Origin: Gammaproteobacteria bacterium TMED1
GTDB lineage: Bacteria; Pseudomonadota; Gammaproteobacteria; Pseudomonadales; Azotimanducaceae
DNA length: 64,000 bases
Assembly (NCBI GenBank): GCA_002167855.2
Contig: NHBG02000020.1
Coordinates: 324,173-388,172 of the forward strand
Direction of reading: 5' to 3'
The translations under genes and the position numbers were made by a program. Positions 34,690 through 43,054 of this stretch are shown here, in pieces. The notes under the pieces are model-generated. The model was not told the origin of the DNA and made no database searches. It was given only the letters and a program-made list of their open reading frames with translations. Numbering within the stretch: the stretch's first letter is position 1; every line of letters starts with the position of its first letter.

Positions 34690-35994
34690 CTAAAGAATCA
34701 TCCGTCTAATATCGCCCAGTATCGAGGTCAAGCAGGATGTAAATCTGGCAGCTTCTGCACCATCTATTGCTCGATGATCATAGGATAAAGAAAGCGGTAA
34801 TAGTGTCCGTGCAACGAAAGACCCGTCCTCAAAAACAGGGGCAACTCTTGCCCGGGACACGCCTAATATTGCCACCTCTGGCGGATTCACAATTGGCGTG
34901 AAAGCTGTGCCTCCGATACCCCCAAGACTTGAAATTGTGAATGTAGCACCTTGGTGATCTTCAAAAGATAGAGCTTTGTTTCTTGCCTTGTCAGCGAGGT
35001 TAGCACTTTCTTCCGCTATTTGTAGAACCCCTTTTTTATGAGCATCTTTGAGTACGGGGACAACTAAACCGTCCTCAGTTTCAACAGCAATCCCGATATT
35101 GTAAAACTTTTTTAAGACCAAATTATCTAGGCTTCCCTGAATCGATGAATTAAAGTGCGGGTGTTTTAAAAGGGCTATAACACTGGCCTTAATGAGGAAT
35201 GCGAGCGGTGTAAGTTTAATAAACGGATGTCTTTTCTCAACATTTTGCTCTTTTCGAAAAACTTCTAATTCAGTGATATCAGCTTCATCAAACTGTGTCA
35301 CATGAGGTATATTACACCAGCTTCTATGGAGGTTCTCTGCACTCAGTCGACGAACCCTTGATAGGGGTTTTAACTCAATATCACCAAATTTACCAAAATC
35401 GATATCCGGACTTAGAGGCAACGAATCCTCTGAAGCTGATAATAAACGCGAAGCTACATAGTGCTGAATATCAGCTTTTAATATGCGGCCCCCTCTACCT
35501 GTACCCTTAACATCTGGTAGGTGAACACCATATTCTCGGCCTTGCTTTCTAACAGCCGGGCCGGCATGGACTTCCTCCGAAGCAAAAGTAATTGAATCCC
35601 TCGATAAAAATGGATCAGGGCCTTGCTTTGAAAAATTGGACCTCTTGAGTCTATCCTCTTTCGATAACTCTTCCTTATCCGCGATCGAATTTCCCTCGAG
35701 TGCTCCTTCTTCTAGTAAATCTTCATAATCCGCGACAGATGATGATAAGGGAACTTTCGCAACTGGTTCTAGTTCTAAAATCAGATGCCCTTCTTGTACT
35801 ATGTCCCCAATTTTAACGCTTATTTGCCCGATTTTGCCCTGAGTTGGAGAAGGAATTTCCATGCTGGCCTTATCAGATTCAAGAACCACTAAGGATGTAT
35901 CTACTTCTATGTCATCTCCTACGCCAACTAGAATCTCAATAACTTCTACGTCTTGAGCCTCGCCAACATCAGGAACGAATACTTGTGTGACCAT
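34690..35994 (-). CDS. aceF: Pyruvate dehydrogenase E2, dihydrolipoamide acetyltransferase
   Basis: E2 core of the pyruvate dehydrogenase complex. The track begins inside aceE; the ATG at 35994, just after aceE's stop, gives MVTQVFVPDVGEAQDVEVIE. A single lipoyl domain (residues 1-75, lipoyl-lysine in ESDKASMEI, Lys42) is present, where E. coli has three. A peripheral-subunit-binding domain (GPAVRKQGREYGVHLPDVKGTGRGGRI) and the acetyltransferase domain with SYDHRAIDGAEAARFT follow. No lpd (E3) follows. Confidence 0.94.
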   Translation of the reverse strand: MVTQVFVPDVGEAQDVEVIEILVGVGDDIEVDTSLVVLESDKASMEIPSPTQGKIGQISVKIGDIVQEGHLILELEPVAKVPLSSSVADYEDLLEEGALEGNSIADKEELSKEDRLKRSNFSKQGPDPFLSRDSITFASEEVHAGPAVRKQGREYGVHLPDVKGTGRGGRILKADIQHYVASRLLSASEDSLPLSPDIDFGKFGDIELKPLSRVRRLSAENLHRSWCNIPHVTQFDEADITELEVFRKEQNVEKRHPFIKLTPLAFLIKASVIALLKHPHFNSSIQGSLDNLVLKKFYNIGIAVETEDGLVVPVLKDAHKKGVLQIAEESANLADKARNKALSFEDHQGATFTISSLGGIGGTAFTPIVNPPEVAILGVSRARVAPVFEDGSFVARTLLPLSLSYDHRAIDGAEAARFTSCLTSILGDIRRMIL

Positions 35995-35998
35995 AGTC

Positions 35999-38662
35999 TT
36001 ATACTTCCACCGGATTTGGTTTCTCTGGATCAATTCCAAATTCGTCTATGGCTTTTCCGACAACGCCTACATCGATCATGTTTTCTTTCGCTAATGCGCT
36101 TAGTGCAGCCACGGTAATATGGTATCTGTCAACCTCGAAGAATTGTCGTAATTTCTCACGTGTATCACTTCGACCAAATCCATCAGTACCTAAAACAGTA
36201 TAACCGCGTCCAACATACTTACGGATCTGTTCTGCATAGCTTTTGATATAGTCAGTCGATGCGATAACTGGCCCTTTACTACCACGCAGACACTGTTCCA
36301 CGTAGCTCTCGCGGGGCTTCTCTTGCGGATGCAGCATATTCCAGCGTGCCGTTGACTCCCCTTCACGACCAAGCTCATTGAAGCTGGTAACACTCCAGAT
36401 ATCCGCGACGACATTATATTCTTTAAGTAAGTTCGCCGCCTGAATTGCCTCTCGTAAAATTGTACCTGAGCCTAGCAATTGAACAACTAGCTTTGATTTA
36501 GAGTTTGAATTTTTCTTTAAAAGGTACATGCCTTTTATAATGCCCTCTTCTACCCCGGGCGGCATCTCAGGATGACTGTAGTTTTCATTCATTACAGTTA
36601 TGTAAAAATAGCAAGCACGCTTCGAGACAAACATTAAATCAAGGCCATGATGAATAATTACGGCCAACTCATAAGCATAAGCAGGGTCGTAAGATAAACA
36701 ATTGGGTACAGTGGAAGCGAGAACATGGCTATGTCCATCTTGGTGTTGAAGCCCTTCACCATTAAGAGTAGTTCTACCGGCAGTTCCACCCAAGAGGAAG
36801 CCTCTTGCTTGCAGATCACCTGCCGCCCAGCACAAATCACCAACCCTTTGGAAACCAAACATAGAATAGAATATATAGAAAGGAATCAAAGGGACTCCTT
36901 GATTGCTGTATGAGGTAGCAGCCGCGAGCCAAGCGGCAAATGCCCCACCCTCGTTAATACCTTCTTCCATCACTTGACCGGTCTTGTCTTCCCTGTAATA
37001 AGCAATCTGTCCAGTATCTACTGGCTCATAAAGCTGACCCACTGAAGAGTAAATACCTAGTTGCCGAAACATGCCCTCCATACCAAACGTGCGAGCTTCG
37101 TCAGGAACTATTGGCACCAAAAGCTTCCCTATATTCTCGTCTTTAACCAAAGTCATAAGTATACGAATAAATGCCATTGTGGTGGATATCTCCCGGTTAC
37201 CTGAACCATCGGTGATATTCTTAAATTTAGAGAGTGTTGGAATGGTAAGCTTCTGGAAATCCGCTTTGCGAGCGGGCATGGGCCCTCCCAATACCGTTCG
37301 GCGGCCTTTAAGATATCGCATCTCCGTACTATCTTCTGGAGGCCTGTAATAGGGTACTTCCGCCAAATCACTATCTGGCAGGGGGATATCAAATCTATCT
37401 CGAAAGTCGCGCAGTGCCCCAAGGTCCAACTTTTTTATAGAATGAGTCATATTTCGCGCTTCACCTGCCAATCCCAGGCCATACCCCTTAACAGTTTTTG
37501 CGAGAATGACAGTAGGTTGCTCCTTATGCTCAACTGCGGCAGCATAAGCTGCATATACCTTGTAAGGATCATGTCCTCCCCGATTAAGACGGTAAATATC
37601 TTCATCCGATAAATGTTCTACCATCTTCAATAGTTCAGGATATTTGCCAAAGAAATGTTGCCTTGTGTAACCACCATCACGGCTTTTATAATTTTGATAG
37701 TCTCCGTCAACGGCTTCATCCATTCTTTGTTGTAACAATCCCAGCTCATCTTTTTCGAATAGCTGATCCCACATCCGTCCCCAAACAACTTTAATGACGT
37801 TCCAACCCGCACCACGAAAAACTCCCTCTAACTCCTGAATGATTTTCCCATTGCCACGTACAGGACCATCAAGCCTCTGAAGATTACAATTCACTACAAA
37901 AATCAGGTTGTCTAACTTTTCTCTTCCAGCAAGAGCTATCGCTCCCTGCGATTCAGGTTCATCCATTTCTCCATCGCCCAAAAAGCACCAAACCTTGCGA
38001 TCATTTGACGAAACTAAATCTCGAAAACTTAGATATTTCATGATGTGAGCCTGGTAGATCGCCTGCAGAGGCCCTAATCCCATCGATACGGTGGGGAACT
38101 GCCAAAAGTCCGGCATCAACCAAGGATGGGGGTAGGAAGACAAACCGTCACCATCGCTTTCTTGGCGAAATTTATCTAACTGTTCTTCGCCTAACCTACC
38201 TTCTAAATATGAACGAGCATAAATGCCTGGGGAACTATGTCCCTGAATGTATACAAGATCTCCCAGCTGCTCTTCGGTATCACCCCTGAAAAAATAATTA
38301 AAACCTACGTCATATAAGGTAGCACTTGATTGAAAAGTCGAGATATGGCCGCCAAGGCTTGAGTCCTTCATATTCGCTCGCATCACCATGGCCATTGCAT
38401 TCCATCTGATTAGAGAACGAATACGCCTCTCCATGAATAAGTCACCGGGCATTCTCGCCTCCTGACTAACGGGAATAGTATTGCGATAAGGTGTGTTGAT
38501 TGCGTAGGGGAGCTGTCCACCACCCTCTGTTAATTTTGCAGATAATCGCTGCAACAAGTACTGCGCCCGCTCCTGTCCATCGGTTTTAAGCACAGATACG
38601 ATTGCCTGAACCCATTCCTCTGTCTCTAATGGATCTTTATCCTCAGATCCTAGGTCTTGCAC
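35999..38662 (-). CDS. aceE: Pyruvate dehydrogenase E1, homodimeric
   Basis: Decarboxylates pyruvate with thiamine diphosphate. 887 residues, standard for proteobacterial AceE. Landmarks are GHISTFQSSATLYDVGFNYFF, the ThDP motif FLGDGEMDEPESQGAIALAGREKLDNLIFVVNCN, NMTHSIKKLDLGAL, and the C-terminal GTDGFGRSDTREKLRQFFEVD. GTG start with AAGGAGG six bases before it. aceF begins 4 bases after the stop. Confidence 0.97.
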   Translation of the reverse strand: MQDLGSEDKDPLETEEWVQAIVSVLKTDGQERAQYLLQRLSAKLTEGGGQLPYAINTPYRNTIPVSQEARMPGDLFMERRIRSLIRWNAMAMVMRANMKDSSLGGHISTFQSSATLYDVGFNYFFRGDTEEQLGDLVYIQGHSSPGIYARSYLEGRLGEEQLDKFRQESDGDGLSSYPHPWLMPDFWQFPTVSMGLGPLQAIYQAHIMKYLSFRDLVSSNDRKVWCFLGDGEMDEPESQGAIALAGREKLDNLIFVVNCNLQRLDGPVRGNGKIIQELEGVFRGAGWNVIKVVWGRMWDQLFEKDELGLLQQRMDEAVDGDYQNYKSRDGGYTRQHFFGKYPELLKMVEHLSDEDIYRLNRGGHDPYKVYAAYAAAVEHKEQPTVILAKTVKGYGLGLAGEARNMTHSIKKLDLGALRDFRDRFDIPLPDSDLAEVPYYRPPEDSTEMRYLKGRRTVLGGPMPARKADFQKLTIPTLSKFKNITDGSGNREISTTMAFIRILMTLVKDENIGKLLVPIVPDEARTFGMEGMFRQLGIYSSVGQLYEPVDTGQIAYYREDKTGQVMEEGINEGGAFAAWLAAATSYSNQGVPLIPFYIFYSMFGFQRVGDLCWAAGDLQARGFLLGGTAGRTTLNGEGLQHQDGHSHVLASTVPNCLSYDPAYAYELAVIIHHGLDLMFVSKRACYFYITVMNENYSHPEMPPGVEEGIIKGMYLLKKNSNSKSKLVVQLLGSGTILREAIQAANLLKEYNVVADIWSVTSFNELGREGESTARWNMLHPQEKPRESYVEQCLRGSKGPVIASTDYIKSYAEQIRKYVGRGYTVLGTDGFGRSDTREKLRQFFEVDRYHITVAALSALAKENMIDVGVVGKAIDEFGIDPEKPNPVEV

Positions 38663-38679
38663 AATTTTCCTCCTTCTTT

Positions 38680-39543
38680 TTAATCGTGCCTTTCAAGGGA
38701 GATGATTTGGCACAATCTTTCAATGCCCTTTAAGATTCGCATGCTAGGTCGCGATATCAATGCAGCGTCTATGAAACTTATTTTTTCTCTATAACCGTGT
38801 ATTGTTCCCCATTTCTCTAGCCACGACAAACCCGCGTCTGTTGAGGATTTCGAGATTATAATAATATCGGGATTAGCAACAAGAACACTCTCCGTTGATA
38901 CAATAGGCACGGGGACATCGGACGAACCGAATATATTAGTGCCTCCACATGTCGATATTGCTTGTCCAATTAGATGCGTATCGTTGACGGTAAACAGCTG
39001 CTGATCTGATATTTGAAAAAAAACTTTTTTCTTAGGACCATCATTGCTCTCTCTAAAGAAGTTCAATCGACTTGAAAAGTGTTGCTCTAGTAATATACCT
39101 TGCTCTCGTTGTCCTACCAACAGACCTATTTTTTTAAAAGAAGTTCCAATACTCGCGAGATCAGGAGCATTATCAATGAAAACAGGTATCCCAAGCTTGC
39201 GAAGCTTACTAATGGTAGTGTTCGCCCCACCTGTATACCAAGCTAAAATAAGATCAGGATCGAGAGACAATATAAATTCCAAATTGATTGCAAAGGCGTC
39301 TCCGAGAACAGGGATAGAACTGGCTTCGCTTGGATAATCCGAGAATCGAACAGTTCCAACGATTTTGTGTCCAACACCAACGCTAAATAAAATTTCTGTT
39401 AGATGTGGTGCAAGAGATATTATCTTGGCAGGCGGAGTCGATAGCTCAACTGCAAATCCAGCATCGTCGATTACCTTAGTTTCCGCATAGACTTGAGTGC
39501 TTATATATAAGCAGAAAGTGATTGCGATAAACCTAATAACCAA
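38680..39543 (-). CDS. BtuF-like cobalamin-binding periplasmic protein
   Basis: Class III substrate-binding protein (TroA/BtuF fold), 287 residues. Signal peptide MVIRFIAITFCLYISTQVYA, then RIISLAPHLTEILFSVGVGHKIVGTV-type N-lobe (KIISLAPHLTEILFSVG), DPDLILAWYTGG, a long linking helix and a C-lobe. B12 is the likeliest ligand given residue pattern and the adenosyltransferase gene nearby, but iron-siderophore binders look similar. TTG start directly after the ampE stop, so it is probably in the ampD-ampE operon. No btuC/btuD here. Confidence 0.75.
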   Translation of the reverse strand: MVIRFIAITFCLYISTQVYAETKVIDDAGFAVELSTPPAKIISLAPHLTEILFSVGVGHKIVGTVRFSDYPSEASSIPVLGDAFAINLEFILSLDPDLILAWYTGGANTTISKLRKLGIPVFIDNAPDLASIGTSFKKIGLLVGQREQGILLEQHFSSRLNFFRESNDGPKKKVFFQISDQQLFTVNDTHLIGQAISTCGGTNIFGSSDVPVPIVSTESVLVANPDIIIISKSSTDAGLSWLEKWGTIHGYREKISFIDAALISRPSMRILKGIERLCQIISLERHD

Positions 39544-39544
39544 A

Positions 39545-40291
39545 TCACCATCCCCAAACCGTTAGAACAGCCGTAAAAGCTACCCAACCCCATACAGTTT
39601 TTTCAAGCAACCAATGTAACGGAGGCGGATCTAATTTTTCTTTACTATAACTTTCAACCCCTTCGTCCAGCATCACTGAGGCCCGAGCAACAATATTCAA
39701 AAAGTCCGCGTTAGAGAGCGAAAGATCGCTGAAGGCGTCAATCCATGCTCCAAAACCCCCACGAAACTCACCCAACAACGCAAAAATAAAACCCGTTAAA
39801 CGCGCCGGGATCCATTCCATACAATGCAGCATTTGTTCAAGAGTGGGGCTATCTAATTTCAAGTCTTCACAATATCTGCAATAGCGCTCACCTAATATAT
39901 AAAAGCATACTCCAACAGGCCCCAGAATTAGAAACCAAAATAGTGAAGGGAAGATACTTTGAAAAAAAAGATATGGCAGTTGATTTGCTATTTCATCCTC
40001 TAGCCCATCTTTGTGCAAATCTAAATCTAGAACATCTATACCAGTGAGGAGCACAAAAATACAAAGAAGAAGGTAACATAATCCAAATAACCAGTCTTCG
40101 ATAAGCAAACTAAACCAAAGTAGTAGCATAGTTGGAAAAACAACAGCAACCACAAATCTCAGGGGGCTTGTGGTAATCAAACTGTGCAAAAGTGTAAACC
40201 ATTTATCGAGAGGCAAAATATCGTAAACTTGGTTGCCCCCAAACCAATTTCTATGAACAAGTGCGATCCCGAGCACAACAAGAAAGTTCAT
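39545..40291 (-). CDS. ampE: AmpE-like membrane protein
   Basis: A 248-residue inner-membrane protein matching AmpE, the partner of AmpD, whose exact biochemical role is unsettled (implicated in beta-lactamase induction signalling). Characteristic are FFQSIFPSLFWFLILGPVGVCFYILGERYCR and MLHCMEWIPARLTGFIFALLGEF, with four or so helices and a C-terminal helix (TVWGWVAFTAVLTVWGW). The ATG is buried in a hairpin (see 40291-40324). Lies downstream of ampD with a 76-base gap. Confidence 0.85.
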   Translation of the reverse strand: MNFLVVLGIALVHRNWFGGNQVYDILPLDKWFTLLHSLITTSPLRFVVAVVFPTMLLLWFSLLIEDWLFGLCYLLLCIFVLLTGIDVLDLDLHKDGLEDEIANQLPYLFFQSIFPSLFWFLILGPVGVCFYILGERYCRYCEDLKLDSPTLEQMLHCMEWIPARLTGFIFALLGEFRGGFGAWIDAFSDLSLSNADFLNIVARASVMLDEGVESYSKEKLDPPPLHWLLEKTVWGWVAFTAVLTVWGW

Positions 40292-40324
40292 AAGCTAAGC
40301 CTAATTATAAGAAAGCTTAGTTTA
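40291..40324 (-). repeat. Inverted repeat over the ampE start
   Basis: TAAACTAAGC pairs with GCTTAGCTTA (one G-U wobble) around a 14-base loop. On the minus strand the 3' arm ends at the ampE ATG and the weak AGG ribosome site falls in the loop and 3' arm side, so the hairpin could restrain ampE translation. No T-run follows, so it is not a terminator. Confidence 0.45.
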
Positions 40325-40367
40325 CCCTTTGAACGGCAAAAGGGGCAGTTCTCTTACAGTGATTTGA

Positions 40368-40976
40368 TTAAATCATTGCTCGAAACCGGGACCATAGAAA
40401 AGAATGTCCGGGATCTGTCTTCCGCTCAGGCGCAACATCACTGTGTCCTACAATATTCTCAATACTATAAGATTGCCGAAGTAGACTATAAATATGCACT
40501 AGTGCTTCATACTGGGAATCAGTGTAAGGAATATAATCGGTGCCCTCTAATTCAATTCCAATAGAGAAATCGTTACAATCAGTCCTACCGCGATAAAAGG
40601 ACGGTCCGGCATGCCATGCCCGGTCGAGAAAGGAAACAAATTGCACAATCTCACCGTCGCGACGGATTACTAAATGACTGGAAACTCTTAAGCCGTTTAA
40701 GTCAACAAAATCTGGGTGTTCTTTACAATCTAATGTATTACAGAACAGGTCCTTGATATAGGGACCGCCGAAATTCCCTTCCGGCAAACTAATCCCATGC
40801 AGGATAATAAGGCTGATTTCTCCTAGAGGTCTCTCATCTTTATTCTCGCAGGGCACTTGCGTAGCTCCAACTAAAATACCATTATCTATCTTCAAAGCAA
40901 ATCCATCGAGTGCCAAATCTAATGATAGAGCACAAGCAATATCGCTACCAGTTGATAATTTATGCCAGTGGCCCAT
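40368..40976 (-). CDS. ampD: 1,6-anhydro-N-acetylmuramyl-L-alanine amidase AmpD
   Basis: Cytosolic zinc amidase that cleaves the peptide from anhydro-muropeptides during wall recycling and so damps AmpR-type induction. 202 residues. Zinc and catalytic residues lie in LIILHGISLPEG (first His), SSHLVIRRDGEIVQFV, and VGHSDVAPERKTDPG (second His, Lys, Asp). DRAWHAGPSFYRGRTDCNDFSIGIELEG is typical. Its start codon region overlaps the divergent protease gene by 15 bases if that gene's first ATG is used. Confidence 0.93.
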   Translation of the reverse strand: MGHWHKLSTGSDIACALSLDLALDGFALKIDNGILVGATQVPCENKDERPLGEISLIILHGISLPEGNFGGPYIKDLFCNTLDCKEHPDFVDLNGLRVSSHLVIRRDGEIVQFVSFLDRAWHAGPSFYRGRTDCNDFSIGIELEGTDYIPYTDSQYEALVHIYSLLRQSYSIENIVGHSDVAPERKTDPGHSFLWSRFRAMI

Positions 40977-41498
40977 CCCTTCTTGATTATGAATACTAAG
41001 CGAACTGGGACAGTCATGATATTTCTCGGCTGCATCCTCGGCATGGTGGTCCTAACATTTTTTTTTAGTGAGTCTGAGAAAGAAAGATACAACCCCAATC
41101 GCGATCCTAAAAGCCTTGTCTCTCCTCATAGTATTGAAATTAAATTAGAGAGAAACTATTTAGGGCACTATATTGCGAATGGAACAATCAATCGTTATCC
41201 AGTAGCATTTTTACTGGACACCGGAGCGACTGATGTTGTCGTGCCAGCATCAATTGTAGGTAAACTTAACCTAAAAAAGGGTCGCGCGGGTCGAGCAATG
41301 ACAGCAAACGGAGCGATAACAATTTTTGAAACCAACATCGATCATCTTAGTTTGGGTGAAATCAATCTCTACAACGTGCGTGCAAGTATTAATCCTTCTA
41401 TGCCATCATCCAATGTGTTGCTTGGCATGAGTGCTCTTGGAAGAATAGAGTTTGTTCAAGACGGCACTTCGCTGACTCTGATACAGAAATCATTTTGA
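40962..41498 (+). CDS. Retropepsin-like aspartic protease, membrane-anchored
   Basis: A 178-residue protein of the bacterial retropepsin-like clan AA family (TIGR02281 type). One N-terminal anchor (TVMIFLGCILGMVVLTFFF) is followed by a protease domain with the active-site FLLDTGATDVVVPASIVG and the flap and ending SSNVLLGMSALGRIEFVQDG. The ATG at 40962 overlaps ampD's start; an ATG nine codons on (MNTKRTGT, 40989) would avoid this and neither has a clear ribosome site. Followed by nadC after 9 bases. Confidence 0.8.
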   Translation: MPVAHPFLIMNTKRTGTVMIFLGCILGMVVLTFFFSESEKERYNPNRDPKSLVSPHSIEIKLERNYLGHYIANGTINRYPVAFLLDTGATDVVVPASIVGKLNLKKGRAGRAMTANGAITIFETNIDHLSLGEINLYNVRASINPSMPSSNVLLGMSALGRIEFVQDGTSLTLIQKSF

Positions 41499-41507
41499 TT
41501 ATTTTAT

Positions 41508-42338
41508 ATGGACTATTTTGAGAATATAGTAGCCACGGTAAAAACGGCGTTGGAAGAAGATATTGGTTCTGGCGATCTTACTGCCTCCCTGATAGACGAA
41601 ACTGCCTCCACTTCCGCTTACATCATAGCGCGAGAAGACGCCGCTATTTGCGGAAGACCTTGGGTAGATAAAGTATTTGAACTCATCGACACCGAAATAA
41701 AGATTCGATGGCTTGTGAATGAAGGACAACTAGTAAGCAAAGGGGATAGGATTCTTGAGGCAAAGGGACGAACACGAAACTTACTTTCTGCAGAACGTAC
41801 CGCCCTCAATTTCATGCAAACGCTCTCCGCTACTGCAACGGAAACCCATAAACTTTGTCAACTTGTGGCGCATACCAATGTGGAATTACTAGATACAAGA
41901 AAGACTATACCTGGGCTGAGACTAGCGCAAAAATATGCGGTAAAGATAGGTGGCGGACATAACCATCGTATAGGTCTCCACGACGCCTTCCTGCTAAAAG
42001 AAAATCATATTAAAGCTAGCAGCTCGATAGTGGAGGCAACAAAACGTGCCCGTAAAATATCTCCAGAATCTCGACTAGAGATTGAAGTCGAAGATCTAAA
42101 GGAACTAAGGTTAGCCCTAAATTGTGAACCTGACTGGATTATGCTCGATAACTTTTGCGTAGAAGATATTCGAGTTGCAGTTGAGGAAACCAATAAACTT
42201 ATTAAGCTAGAAGCGTCCGGTGGAATAGAAAAAAAAGAGCACCTGATTGACATTGCCGAAACAGGTGTAGATTATATTTCCGTGGGTGCACTCACAAAAC
42301 ACCTTAGAGCAATTGATTTTTCAATGTTATTTGAGTGA
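41508..42338 (+). CDS. nadC: Quinolinate phosphoribosyltransferase NadC
   Basis: Makes nicotinate mononucleotide from quinolinate and PRPP in NAD synthesis. 276 residues. Features are LEEDIGSGDLTASLI, LLSAERTALNFMQTLSATAT, LDTRKTIPGLRLAQKYAVKIGGGHNHRIGL (PRPP and quinolinate binding), EVEVEDL-type IEVEDLKELRLAL, and LEASGGIEKKEHLIDIAETGVDYISVGALTK. No nadA or nadB is nearby. Near ampD in many gammaproteobacteria, as here. Confidence 0.96.
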   Translation: MDYFENIVATVKTALEEDIGSGDLTASLIDETASTSAYIIAREDAAICGRPWVDKVFELIDTEIKIRWLVNEGQLVSKGDRILEAKGRTRNLLSAERTALNFMQTLSATATETHKLCQLVAHTNVELLDTRKTIPGLRLAQKYAVKIGGGHNHRIGLHDAFLLKENHIKASSSIVEATKRARKISPESRLEIEVEDLKELRLALNCEPDWIMLDNFCVEDIRVAVEETNKLIKLEASGGIEKKEHLIDIAETGVDYISVGALTKHLRAIDFSMLFE

Positions 42339-42392
42339 GATAGAAAAACATATATTACGGTCAGAAGTAAGTACACAAGGGTATAAATTACT

Positions 42393-42668
42393 TTGAAACA
42401 TAAAGAAATGGAGGATGTATCACTGGAAACATCAAGTAGTTCCTACAAAAATTGGGCTGTTAACCTCGGTCTCACATTAGCTATAGCGGGATATATCCTG
42501 CTACTCGGCTTCGGTTTAAGCCAGTATCTCTCTAATGATGAAGAGGCCGTTTTTGGAAAAATTGCCCTTTTAACGATTATATTAGGGAGCACAATAGTTT
42601 TTGGGATAGTACTTTTCGAACGTCTCAGGACTTACAAAAAAGACCCCTATCGGGAAATAGAAAAATGA
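42393..42668 (+). CDS. Small two-helix membrane protein upstream of YbjQ gene
   Basis: A 91-residue protein with two membrane helices (NLGLTLAIAGYILLLGFGLSQYL and KIALLTIILGSTIVFGIVLFERL) and a basic tail, RLRTYKKDPYREIEK. No family name can be given with confidence, though similar proteins often precede ybjQ genes. Start is TTG at 42393 or, more conventionally, ATG at 42408. Its stop overlaps the ybjQ start as ATGATG, so they are translationally coupled and may act together. Confidence 0.65.
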   Translation: MKHKEMEDVSLETSSSSYKNWAVNLGLTLAIAGYILLLGFGLSQYLSNDEEAVFGKIALLTIILGSTIVFGIVLFERLRTYKKDPYREIEK

Positions 42669-42991
42669 TGATAACTACAGCAGAAAATATTCATGGTAAA
42701 AAGATCTTAAAATCAATAGGGCTTGTGCGCGGCAATACAATCAGGGCTAGAAACATTGGAAGGGATATTATCGCTGTCCTAAGGACGCTAGTAGGTGGCG
42801 AAATCACGGAATATACAAAGCTTATGGCCGAAGCTCGCGAGCAGGCACTTGACAGAATGGAAAGTGAGGCAATCAGGCTGGGCGCCAATGCTATAGTAGG
42901 AGTTCGCTTCAGCACATCCGTAGTGCTCGGTGGCTCCGCAGAGCTCCTGGCATATGGGACAGGTGTGGTAGTTTCAGATCTGGAGAATTAA
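42665..42991 (+). CDS. YbjQ family (heavy-metal-binding domain) protein
   Basis: A 108-residue pentamer-forming protein of the YbjQ/UPF0145 family. MMITTAENIHGKKILKSIGLVRGNTIRARNIGRD and EAREQALDRMESEAIRLGANAIVGVRF are hallmarks. The family's metal-binding label comes from structure and weak homology, and its role is unknown. Overlaps the membrane protein gene upstream by 4 bases. Confidence 0.9.
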   Translation: MMITTAENIHGKKILKSIGLVRGNTIRARNIGRDIIAVLRTLVGGEITEYTKLMAEAREQALDRMESEAIRLGANAIVGVRFSTSVVLGGSAELLAYGTGVVVSDLEN

Positions 42992-43054
42992 ATCACGCGG
43001 CCACTGTTATTTGAGGAAGACCAGTTAGATACTCATTCTAGACTGCTTGAAGAG

